The position numbers were made by a program, and so were the translations under genes. This document shows, one piece after another, positions 1 through 7,622 of a stretch of DNA of 64,000 nt. The notes under the pieces are model-generated. The model was not told the origin of the DNA, did not search any database, and saw only the letters and a list, made by a program, of their open reading frames with translations. Origin of the DNA: Rhodospirillaceae bacterium (GTDB lineage: Bacteria; Pseudomonadota; Alphaproteobacteria; Rhodospirillales; Rhodospirillaceae); the NCBI GenBank assembly GCA_018666155.1, contig JABJAH010000037.1:248001-312000 (forward strand), read 5' to 3'. How positions within the stretch are numbered: position 1 is the first letter of the stretch; each line of letters opens with the position of its first letter.

Positions 1-1
1 T

Positions 2-373
2 ATCGCCTACCAACCAGGCTATATGCCGAGCGATATGTTTGAACTGACGCCTGAGGAAAGTTTCTCGGAAGTAGATTTCGATGACCCAAAAGCCGGTGAT
101 GATTACGCCGAACATTTACCCGGGCGGCTGCGCTGCTTCCTGATGCGCTCACCAGTCGCGCCTGATGACAGAATAGCCCGGGCACAACCGGGCAACTTGG
201 GTTACTCGTTTTATTCCGTCCGCGTCAGAGACTTAAAAAACATGCATGGGCGCGTCAGCGCATCCGACGCCAGCGCCGTGGGCGACATCGTTCCTGATGA
301 ATTTGGCACGCCGACGTTTTCCTTTGTCGCCCCGGACGGTTTTACGTGGACCGTGATGGCCTACGAGAGCTAG
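2..373 (+). CDS. VOC (glyoxalase-fold) family protein, C-terminal part
   Basis: The reading frame is open from the first bases of the window, so this is the C-terminal 123 or so residues of a gene that starts outside it; the ATG at 23 is unlikely to be the true start. The last third (GYSFYSVRVRDLKNMHGRV, then FSFVAPDGFTWTVMAYES) has the beta-alpha-beta-beta-beta pattern and the terminal D-P/A-D-G-F-x-W signature of VOC domains such as glyoxalase I and extradiol dioxygenases. The reaction cannot be told. It converges on the tetR gene, 3 bases away. The first of thirteen VOC-type genes in the window. Confidence 0.7.
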   Translation: MAYQPGYMPSDMFELTPEESFSEVDFDDPKAGDDYAEHLPGRLRCFLMRSPVAPDDRIARAQPGNLGYSFYSVRVRDLKNMHGRVSASDASAVGDIVPDEFGTPTFSFVAPDGFTWTVMAYES

Positions 374-376
374 CCG

Positions 377-1006
377 CTACGCCTTGAGACCATCCAACAT
401 TGTGTTGAGATGCGTGGACATGGCGACCTCAAGATCAATGGGCGTAAATTTGCCGAACAGATGATTCCAGATCACGGACGCGATGACCGGACTCATCAGC
501 ATCATTGGAAATTCAGACAGCCCGGTGTCTTTGAATTCGCCGCTCTCGACGCCGCGCTGCAACACGGCCTTTAACCCGCGAACTCCGGGGGCGAGCACCT
601 CGGCGTGATAAAAACTCACCAGTTCAGGAAAGCGCTGACCTTCTGAAATGAGCAACAACAGGATCGTGCGGTAGGCATGCTGAGAGAGCATGGCGCTGAC
701 ACGCCGGAAAACTTCGCGCAGGAGATCAGACGTAGACCCTTCGAACGTCGCGGCCATCTCCATGGTTTGTTGAAGATGGGATCCTAATGTTTCGCGGACA
801 CAGGCTTTGAACAGCTCTTCCTTGTTCTCAAAATAGAGATAAATCGTGCCTTTGCTGATGCCGACTCGCTCAGCCACATCTTCCAAACGGGTGCCTGCAA
901 AGCCATCACGCGCAAAGATCGCCAGGGCCGCTTCGACGATTTCGCGGGGCCGGGCTTCCTTTTGCGCCGCCCTTATCCCTTTTTTCTGTGTCTCCAACGG
1001 CGACAT
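377..1006 (-). CDS. TetR/AcrR-family transcriptional repressor
   Basis: A 209-residue regulator. Residues about 20-66 form the helix-turn-helix domain, with the typical VAERVGISKGTIYLYFENKE stretch. The rest is a ligand-binding helical domain of the AefR/TetR_C type with two hydrophobic helices. It is divergent from the RND adaptor gene, and a perfect inverted repeat lies in the shared intergenic region, so it very probably represses the pump genes and itself and is released by a pump substrate. The ATG at 1006 is preceded by a GAGG ribosome site. The inducer is unknown. Confidence 0.93.
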   Translation of the reverse strand: MSPLETQKKGIRAAQKEARPREIVEAALAIFARDGFAGTRLEDVAERVGISKGTIYLYFENKEELFKACVRETLGSHLQQTMEMAATFEGSTSDLLREVFRRVSAMLSQHAYRTILLLLISEGQRFPELVSFYHAEVLAPGVRGLKAVLQRGVESGEFKDTGLSEFPMMLMSPVIASVIWNHLFGKFTPIDLEVAMSTHLNTMLDGLKA

Positions 1007-1049
1007 AGCCTCTATTTCCCATTGCCTTTTGAGCCAGAGCCACTATCTT

Positions 1050-1067
1050 ACTGACTAACCAGTCAGT
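1050..1067. promoter_or_regulatory. Palindromic TetR operator between tetR and the RND pump genes
   Basis: A perfect inverted repeat, ACTGACT-AACC-AGTCAGT, lies in the 93-base gap between the divergent tetR and adaptor genes, 44 bases upstream of tetR and 33 upstream of the adaptor ATG. TGACxxxxxxGTCA-type palindromes are common operators for TetR proteins controlling RND pumps. The position suits repression of both directions. Confidence 0.75.
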
Positions 1068-1099
1068 CAGCAAGTGCTAGTGAGACGAAAGGGACCACC

Positions 1100-2365
1100 A
1101 TGAACGACAGCGGTTTGCCGGCGGATGCGTCCTATGCGCAACGCATGGACGACCTTACCTCGGGCACCGAACCCCATGGCAAATGGGGTTTGATCGCGGC
1201 TGGCATCCTCGCGGCCGGTCTCCTTGGTTTCTTTTTGTTGCAAGTTTTGGCGTCCACCCCTGTTCAGGTACCGCGCGAAAGTCGGGCACCGCTGGTGCAA
1301 GTCGTTCCGCTGATGGTGGAAAACAGACCCGTGCCGGTGCGTGGCGACGGCCCCGTGCGGCCACGGGCACAAGTGACGGTGATTGCCCAGGTGTCCGGCG
1401 AAGTCGCCGAGACCAGCGCGACCCTGGTGACCGGGGGAAACTTTAAAAAGGGTGACACCCTCGCCCAGATCGATCCACGCTCCTATCAAGCAGCGCTCAA
1501 TCAGGCGAGAGCCGATCGCGCTGCTCGGCAAGCGGACCTTGATTTCGCCGAGCGTCAGTTAGAGCGCGATAACAAACTCGCCAAAAGCGGAGCCGCCAGT
1601 GAACGACGGCGTGATGAAACTCTCAATCAGCGGGACCGTGCGCGATCTCAGATTGCCGGCCTAAACGCCCTCATCGCGATACGCGCGATTGATTTAGAGC
1701 GCACATCCATTGTCGCGCCCTTCGACGGAACCGTCTTTACGGAGAGCATTGATGTCGGGTCAGTGGTTCAGCCGGGCGCAGAGATCGCGCGAATCTACGC
1801 CAACGATATTTTTGAGATTGTTGTACCGCTGTCGGACCGCGAGGCATCGCTTATTCCGGGGCTGTGGGATGACACCATGATCAATCGCACCCCCGCCCGC
1901 GCGACCCTTTCCTACCGTGGCAATCTTTATACGTGGGATGGCTATGTCGCCCGTGTGGAAGCCGGTATCGATCCCGACACCCGCACTATTGATGTGGTCG
2001 TCCGTATTCCCAACCCAACCCAACGGGGACGCCTAACCCGGGCGGCCGATGACGGCGTTGATCCCTTGGCCGAAGCGCCGCCGCTTTTGACCGGCACCTA
2101 TGCCGCCGTAGAGATCGAAGGCCTGGCCCTGGCCCACGCCTTTATCCCGCGCCCAGCCCTGCGTGCAAACGATACGATTTGGTTGGTAAAGGATGATGAC
2201 ACCCTAGACGTCGTGACCATTGAAGTTGTGCAGGATCAAGGAGACCGTGTTGCAGTGCGCGGCCCAGGCCTGACAACGGGCGCACGTGTCGTGGTCAGTG
2301 ACCTTGGAATCGCGACCGACGGCTTGAGTGTGCGCGCCATCGACGACGCGCCGCTATCGCAATGA
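1100..2365 (+). CDS. RND efflux periplasmic adaptor (membrane fusion protein, HlyD/AcrA type)
   Basis: A 421-residue adaptor that would link the inner-membrane RND permease to an outer-membrane channel. Residues about 29-52 are an N-terminal membrane anchor (GLIAAGILAAGLLGFFLLQV). The biotinyl-lipoyl half-motif and alpha-helical hairpin follow (ALNQARADRAARQADLDFAERQLERD region), then the second lipoyl half (IVAPFDGTVFTESIDVGSVV) and beta-barrel and membrane-proximal domains. There is no lipobox cysteine, so the anchor is a transmembrane helix. An AAGGGACC ribosome site precedes the ATG. It is followed at once by the permease gene, forming an operon under the TetR operator. Confidence 0.93.
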   Translation: MNDSGLPADASYAQRMDDLTSGTEPHGKWGLIAAGILAAGLLGFFLLQVLASTPVQVPRESRAPLVQVVPLMVENRPVPVRGDGPVRPRAQVTVIAQVSGEVAETSATLVTGGNFKKGDTLAQIDPRSYQAALNQARADRAARQADLDFAERQLERDNKLAKSGAASERRRDETLNQRDRARSQIAGLNALIAIRAIDLERTSIVAPFDGTVFTESIDVGSVVQPGAEIARIYANDIFEIVVPLSDREASLIPGLWDDTMINRTPARATLSYRGNLYTWDGYVARVEAGIDPDTRTIDVVVRIPNPTQRGRLTRAADDGVDPLAEAPPLLTGTYAAVEIEGLALAHAFIPRPALRANDTIWLVKDDDTLDVVTIEVVQDQGDRVAVRGPGLTTGARVVVSDLGIATDGLSVRAIDDAPLSQ

Positions 2366-2375
2366 GTGCGCCTCA

Positions 2376-5300
2376 ATGAGAACCATGATCGAATGGATGA
2401 CCCGCCATGGGGTCGCCGCCAACCTGCTGATGATCTTCATGCTGGCGACCGGCATTCTCAATGCCTTCACCATTCCCGTGGAAGTTTTCCCCGAACTTAA
2501 ACTCGACACCATCACCGTTGAGGTTGAGTACCTGGGTGCATCGCCGGCCGAGATCGAAGAATCAATTCTGCAGCGTATTGAAGAACGAATCGACGGCCTC
2601 GACGGTCTGCAAGACATCACCTCCACCGCCATCGAAAACCGCGGCACGGTCGCCGTCGAACTCGCCATTGGTGAAGACAGCGCCAGCAAGCTGGATGAAA
2701 TCAAAGCCGAGATTGACCGCATCACCACCTTCCCGGCGGGCGCGGAACAGCCGGAGGTGCGCGAATCGACCAACCGCCAGCGGGTGATCGAGATCGCCAT
2801 TGTCGGCGACATCGACGAGCGGGCCCTCAAGGAACTGGCCAATAAGGTTAAAGACGATCTGACTCTTAGCGATGACATTTCAATCGTCGAAGTCAGCTCG
2901 GTGCGCGACTACGAAGTGTCTATCGAAATCGATAACGCAACGTTGCGGGCTTACGATCTGTCCCTACCTGAGATTGCCAACACGGTCCGCCAAGAAAGCC
3001 TCGACCTACCAGGCGGCGAGATTGAATCCCTCGACGAAGATGTCGTGCTGCGCACCTTGGGCCGCAACTATGACCGCAAGGACTTCAATGAAATTGTCGT
3101 GATCACTGGCCGCAACGGCGCCCAGGTGAAACTGGGCGACCTCGCCACGGTGAACGACGGTTTCCGTGATCAAGACTTGATCAGCATGTTCGACGGCGTG
3201 CCGGCCACGTTTGTGAAAGTGTTCCGCACGGGAGACGAACAGGTCCTCTCCGTCGTCGACGTGGTTAACACCTATCTGGAAGAAGAACTCACGCCGATGT
3301 TGCCGCCGGATACCAGCGTCATCGTCTGGCGCAACGATGCGGAAGAGCTTGAGAGCCGCCTGAGTCTGCTGCTCAAGAACGGCGCCATCGGTCTTATCCT
3401 GGTCATCGTCACCCTGACGCTGTTTCTCGACATACGCCTGGCGTTTTGGACATCACTCGGCATTCTCGTTGCATTTGTTGCCGCCATCGGCGTGATTAAT
3501 GGCATCGACAACACGATCAACCAGATTGCTTTGTTTGGTTTTATTCTGGCCATCGGGATCGTCGTCGATGATGCGATTGTCATAGGAGAGAATATCTATA
3601 CCGCCAACGAAAAAGGCGGCGACCCCTTAGAGGCCGCGATTCGCGGTGCGCAGCGGGTCGCGGTGCCGGTGCTGTTTGCCGTCGCCACCACGATTGCCGC
3701 TTTCTCGCCCTTGATGCTGGTGCCGGGGGTTGGCGGTAAATTCCTGGGACAGATGCCAACGGTGGTGATCATTCTGCTCCTGCTGTCTCTGGTCGAAGCC
3801 ATGCTGGTTCTGCCCTATCACCTGTCTCATCAAAACTTCAGCGCCCCAACCAAGCCGGGCTCGTTGCTCAACCGCATCCAAAATATCCAGGCGATCTTCT
3901 CGGGCGCATTGAAGCGGTTTGTTAACGGCCCATTGGACCGCGCCTTGCGGTTTGTCACCGGACACCCATGGGTGATTGTTGCATCAGGCGTCGCCATGAT
4001 TTTGCTGTCCTTCGGGTTCGTTGCCGGGGGCTACGTTAAAGTGCAGTTCTTCCCGGTGGTCGAAGGCCGCTACGTCACCGCCAGCATGGAGCTAAAACCG
4101 GGCACACCATTGGCACAGACCGAGGAGATGGCGGCGCATATTCTAAGCATCGGCCGCGAGATTGAAGCGGAGATGCAAACCCGTCTCCCGGAAGACAGCG
4201 ACCCGCTAGTGAGCGCGGCCTACGTCCTTGTCGGCAGTCAAGATTTTGCCGCGCCACCCTTTGGTGGGGTGAGCATTCTTCCCGATGCCAACAAAGCGTC
4301 CGTCGTTCTTGAATTGTTGGATCCGGAACTGCGTGATTTTCCCGCTCAGGTTTTTCAAGACCGTTGGCGCGAAGCCGTCGGTACCCCACCAGGTATAAGT
4401 CGGCTGTTCTTTTCGTCTCAGCTTTTCAACCTGGGCGAGCCGGTTCAAGTTGAGATCTCTGCCGACTCCCCTGACACCTTGAGCCGCGCGGTGAACTCAG
4501 TGCAGAACGATCTGCTGCAAATCGCAGGCGTCTATGACGTGCGCAACGATATGGACGAAGGCAAACGCGAGATTGAAGTGCGGCTAAAACCGCAAGCCCG
4601 GGTTTACGGACTGACGCTGGAGAGCCTAGCGCAACAAGTGCGGGCCGCGTTCTTCGGTGCCGAATCCCTGCGGGTGCAACGCGGTCGGGAAGAGGTTCGC
4701 GTTTATGTGCGTCTGCCCAAAGAGCAGCGCAACTCCATTGCTGACCTCCTCGACTACCGGGTTCAAATTCCGGGCAGCGGCTTTGTACCGTTGGGCGTGG
4801 TCGCCGATCTCAGCGAAGGCCTCAGCCCATCCATGATCAAACGCCGTAATGGCAGACGCATCGTCGCCATCACCGCCAACGTCGACAATGTGTCGATCAC
4901 GGGTCAGGAAGTGACCGCTGAGTTGGAAGATGTGATTCTACCCCAACTGGCGCAGGCATTGCCGGGAATGAAGTACGACTTCGGCGGTGAACAGCGCGAG
5001 CAGCGTCGCACCCTACCCGTGCTCGCGCGAAACTTCGTCATGGCCTTGTTCGCGATATACGCCTTGTTGGCCATTGCCTTTCGCTCCTACTTCCAGCCAA
5101 TCATCATCATGGCGGCGATTCCCTTTGGCGCGATCGGTGCAATCCTGGGTCACCTCATTCTTGGCATCAATCTCACCTTGCCCGGCATCTTTGGCATTGT
5201 CGGTCTTGCGGGAGTCATCGTAAATGGCGCTTTGGTGATGATGGACTTCATCAATGAAGAACGAGCCAATGGTAAACCGGCCCGCCTGGCCATCATTGAC

Positions 5301-5549
5301 GGCACCAAGTCGCGCTTTCGGCCCATCATGCTAACGGCGATGACCACGTTCCTTGGCGTGTTTCCCTTGATCATCGAACGCAGCATCCAGGCGCAATTCC
5401 TGGTGCCGGTCGCCTGCAGTATCGGATTCGGCGTGTTGTTCGGTACTGCCGTCCAACTGCTTATTGTTCCGGCCTTGGCAATGATTCAGGCCGATGGACT
5501 TAAGGCGAGCCTAGGATTCGGACGCCCAGCTGCTCAACCGGCCGAGTAA
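2376..5549 (+). CDS. RND multidrug efflux permease (AcrB/HAE1-like)
   Basis: The inner-membrane proton-drug antiporter of the pump, 1057 residues from the ATG at 2376. An upstream ATG at 2328 lies inside the adaptor gene and gives no hydrophobic start. The first helix (GVAANLLMIFMLATGILN) is followed by the large porter loop with PAEIEESI. TM4 carries the paired acidic residues of the proton relay (GIVVDDAIVIGENIY, about 398-399). The second half repeats the layout. The position of the AcrB TM10 lysine appears to be Val (VIVNGALVMMDF), as in several divergent RND subgroups. No tolC-like gene follows, so an outer-membrane partner must be encoded elsewhere. Confidence 0.95.
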   Translation: MRTMIEWMTRHGVAANLLMIFMLATGILNAFTIPVEVFPELKLDTITVEVEYLGASPAEIEESILQRIEERIDGLDGLQDITSTAIENRGTVAVELAIGEDSASKLDEIKAEIDRITTFPAGAEQPEVRESTNRQRVIEIAIVGDIDERALKELANKVKDDLTLSDDISIVEVSSVRDYEVSIEIDNATLRAYDLSLPEIANTVRQESLDLPGGEIESLDEDVVLRTLGRNYDRKDFNEIVVITGRNGAQVKLGDLATVNDGFRDQDLISMFDGVPATFVKVFRTGDEQVLSVVDVVNTYLEEELTPMLPPDTSVIVWRNDAEELESRLSLLLKNGAIGLILVIVTLTLFLDIRLAFWTSLGILVAFVAAIGVINGIDNTINQIALFGFILAIGIVVDDAIVIGENIYTANEKGGDPLEAAIRGAQRVAVPVLFAVATTIAAFSPLMLVPGVGGKFLGQMPTVVIILLLLSLVEAMLVLPYHLSHQNFSAPTKPGSLLNRIQNIQAIFSGALKRFVNGPLDRALRFVTGHPWVIVASGVAMILLSFGFVAGGYVKVQFFPVVEGRYVTASMELKPGTPLAQTEEMAAHILSIGREIEAEMQTRLPEDSDPLVSAAYVLVGSQDFAAPPFGGVSILPDANKASVVLELLDPELRDFPAQVFQDRWREAVGTPPGISRLFFSSQLFNLGEPVQVEISADSPDTLSRAVNSVQNDLLQIAGVYDVRNDMDEGKREIEVRLKPQARVYGLTLESLAQQVRAAFFGAESLRVQRGREEVRVYVRLPKEQRNSIADLLDYRVQIPGSGFVPLGVVADLSEGLSPSMIKRRNGRRIVAITANVDNVSITGQEVTAELEDVILPQLAQALPGMKYDFGGEQREQRRTLPVLARNFVMALFAIYALLAIAFRSYFQPIIIMAAIPFGAIGAILGHLILGINLTLPGIFGIVGLAGVIVNGALVMMDFINEERANGKPARLAIIDGTKSRFRPIMLTAMTTFLGVFPLIIERSIQAQFLVPVACSIGFGVLFGTAVQLLIVPALAMIQADGLKASLGFGRPAAQPAE

Positions 5550-5633
5550 CACTCACGCTCTTGGGCTGCCGTTTCCATGGCGTGTCAGGCCCGCTATGCT
5601 GACTCCATAACAGCAAAAACACTTAGGACGCTC

Positions 5634-6650
5634 ATGCATATATTGCACCGCCTCGCCGCGATCATCGGCTTCGTTCTTGTTTCTATACTTCCGCTTGAAA
5701 GCCACGCCGTCGTTGTCACGGTTGGCGGGACTGGCGTGAAAGACACGGCCGGCGATAAGAAATGGCTGACCTATCAAGCCAATGTGGAAGCTGCTGGCGA
5801 CGCCGACCTCGAAATGCGGATGCTGATCTATGGCGAACTTGGCTCTGAAGACGTTCTTGTAAACGGGATTCGCCGTGGGCGTATTCAAGTGGCCAACTGG
5901 TCTGGTCTCGCAACCACGATTGTCGTGCCTGAAATGGCCATGTTGTATACGCCGTTTCTCTTCGACAATTACTCCGAAGCCGATTTCATCATGGATAACT
6001 ACCTGTTCGCCGCCTACTCGAAGCTACTGGCGGAACAGGATGTTCATCTTATTCAATGGGACGAGATTGGCTTTAACCAGGTATACGGCAAGACGCCCAT
6101 CATCGCGCCGGTCGACGCACAAGGGGTGCGCTTCCGCACATCGTCCAGCGAGTCTGCTCGGCTGTTTGCAGAGGCCATTGGCGCCGATGCCATCCCGCTC
6201 GGCTTTATGGATATTGTCACGGGGCTACAAACGGGGTTGGTCGACTCGGGCGAAAGCGCCATCATCATGTATGTGCCGACTGGCATCTCCGGCGAAGCAA
6301 ACCATCTCACGCTAACGGATCATTCCTTCGCGACCTCCATCATCGTGATGAAAAAGAGTTGGATCGAGAGAAGGCCCGAGGCTCAAAAACGCATTCTGTT
6401 GGACTCGTTTATTGATGTGAACGATGGCCGAGAGTGGACTCGCGACGAATGGAAAACGTTCTTAGACGAAAATGAAAAGTGGGGCTTCACCACCCATCGC
6501 ATTGCAACCGAGCAACGCGATGTTTGGAAAGAAGCCGTGGCGCCGGTGTCCCGTCGTCTGATTGATGGAATCGGTGGCGATGCGCAATTGATTTGGGATC
6601 TTGTACAAGAGGGCAAGGCCGCTTTTGCGGCACAACAGGACAACAAATAA
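5634..6650 (+). CDS. TRAP-type (DctP-like) periplasmic substrate-binding protein, orphan
   Basis: A 338-residue secreted binding protein of the DctP/TAXI-type TRAP family, expected to capture an organic acid in the periplasm. The ATG at 5634 follows an AGGA ribosome site and opens a signal peptide (HILHRLAAIIGFVLVSILPL, cleavage after SHA). Family hallmarks include the ligand-site region GVRFRTSSSESARLFAEAIGA and the GLQTGLVDSGESA helix. No dctQ or dctM membrane gene lies nearby, so it may serve a distant permease or act in sensing. It is 14 bases upstream of an exported VOC protein and resembles the orphan DctP at 24494 (shared RGRIQ and TGLxxxGE elements). Confidence 0.85.
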   Translation: MHILHRLAAIIGFVLVSILPLESHAVVVTVGGTGVKDTAGDKKWLTYQANVEAAGDADLEMRMLIYGELGSEDVLVNGIRRGRIQVANWSGLATTIVVPEMAMLYTPFLFDNYSEADFIMDNYLFAAYSKLLAEQDVHLIQWDEIGFNQVYGKTPIIAPVDAQGVRFRTSSSESARLFAEAIGADAIPLGFMDIVTGLQTGLVDSGESAIIMYVPTGISGEANHLTLTDHSFATSIIVMKKSWIERRPEAQKRILLDSFIDVNDGREWTRDEWKTFLDENEKWGFTTHRIATEQRDVWKEAVAPVSRRLIDGIGGDAQLIWDLVQEGKAAFAAQQDNK

Positions 6651-6664
6651 CGGGGAGCGAAGCC

Positions 6665-7231
6665 ATGACGCGACGTTGGATCAGAGAAGGCCTAGGGCTG
6701 TGTTTCCTATTCGCCGCCTTGGTGTCATCGCCAGCCGACGCGCTCGAATCCGTTGTTAAACGAACCACTCTGTTGGTCTCCGACATCGAACGGTCCATTG
6801 CCTTTTATAAGAGCATCGGCTTTTCACCTTGGCTTGACCGCGCTGGACCTCGCAGTCCCAATGGCGCCGTCGGCATGCCCCTCAACGAAAAATCGACGAC
6901 GTCGCGGATTGTCATCCTCTCGGGCCAGCATCCGGACTGGGCGATGATTGGCCTGCTGCAATTCGACAACCCACCCCTGCCCTGGACCCGCGACCCCGAC
7001 GACAAAACCATCGGCACGTCAGACGCGGTGTTGGTGATTGTGACCGACGACATCGAAACGGCGCATGAAAATGCGGTGGCGCAGGGCGCAACTATTCTCG
7101 ATGGACCGCATCCCTACACGTCGAACTCCGTCGTCGGCAAAAAATTCGGGTCGATCATGTTCCTGCAGGATCCGGATGGATGGGTCATTGAAATGACCCA
7201 GGTCGACCGCATCATCCCGCACGAAGACTAG
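6665..7231 (+). CDS. Exported VOC-fold protein
   Basis: A 188-residue protein with a Sec-type signal (RRWIREGLGLCFLFAALVSS, likely cleaved near ADA) followed by one complete VOC domain (KRTTLLVSDIERSIAFYKSIGF to LQDPDGWVIEMTQV). Most VOC enzymes are cytosolic, so an export signal is unusual. The ATG at 6665 has a GGGAG ribosome site; an ATG at 6593 lies inside the upstream gene and would bury the signal. It follows the DctP-like gene after 14 bases, so the two are probably cotranscribed and work in the same compartment. The substrate is unknown. Confidence 0.8.
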   Translation: MTRRWIREGLGLCFLFAALVSSPADALESVVKRTTLLVSDIERSIAFYKSIGFSPWLDRAGPRSPNGAVGMPLNEKSTTSRIVILSGQHPDWAMIGLLQFDNPPLPWTRDPDDKTIGTSDAVLVIVTDDIETAHENAVAQGATILDGPHPYTSNSVVGKKFGSIMFLQDPDGWVIEMTQVDRIIPHED

Positions 7232-7238
7232 AGCTCGC

Positions 7239-7622
7239 TTACGCCTTCTTCTTGCGCGCCTTTGTTTTGGGCTTCGCCTTGGCTTTTGGTTTGGGTTTCT
7301 TCGCCTTAAGCGCGACGTCGTAGGCCTTAATCGTCCATTCTTTGAGTTCGTCTTGATCCTCGAACACGTCTTCGGGCACCTGCCAGTAAGACATCTGGAT
7401 GGGCTTGTTCTTGCCAGAATAGGTAAAGGGCTCGGACCCGGCGTTCTCGTAATCCGCGATGTTGGATGGGCCGGTTTTGTAGTACACGACGTCGCCCGCG
7501 AGCAGAGCAAACATCACGCCCCCCTTGTACAAGCCGAACCCGCCGAACATGCCGCGCGCTGACACACCGTCGACGTGGGACAGCATATCAAGGACGTAGT
7601 TACAGAATTCGCGTGAGCCCAT
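7239..7622 (-). CDS. TfoX/Sxy N-terminal-domain protein
   Basis: A 127-residue protein with the TfoX N-terminal domain: an early helix, then ARGMFGGFGLYKGGVMFALL and VVYYKTG. The last 25 residues are a Lys/Ala/Pro-rich tail (KKPKPKAKAKPK) that may contact nucleic acid or acidic surfaces. In gammaproteobacteria TfoX promotes competence genes; in alphaproteobacteria these short relatives have no established role. Its ATG overlaps the stop codon of the upstream fusion gene by one base (TAATG), indicating translational coupling. Another TfoX-like gene lies at 32674. Confidence 0.82.
   Translation of the reverse strand: MGSREFCNYVLDMLSHVDGVSARGMFGGFGLYKGGVMFALLAGDVVYYKTGPSNIADYENAGSEPFTYSGKNKPIQMSYWQVPEDVFEDQDELKEWTIKAYDVALKAKKPKPKAKAKPKTKARKKKA

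Noticed and set aside
2328..2375. Longer N-terminus for the RND permease from the ATG at 2328
   Set aside because: It overlaps the adaptor gene and adds 16 residues with no hydrophobic or conserved character; the ATG at 2376 fits the family start.
2354..2878. A 174-codon minus-strand frame rich in Ser/Arg
   Set aside because: Antisense to the RND permease gene, with shadow-like composition and no domain.
7019..7510. A basic 163-codon minus-strand frame
   Set aside because: It is a frame-shifted reading of the TfoX-like gene; the Arg/Lys richness comes from the Lys-rich tail read in another frame.
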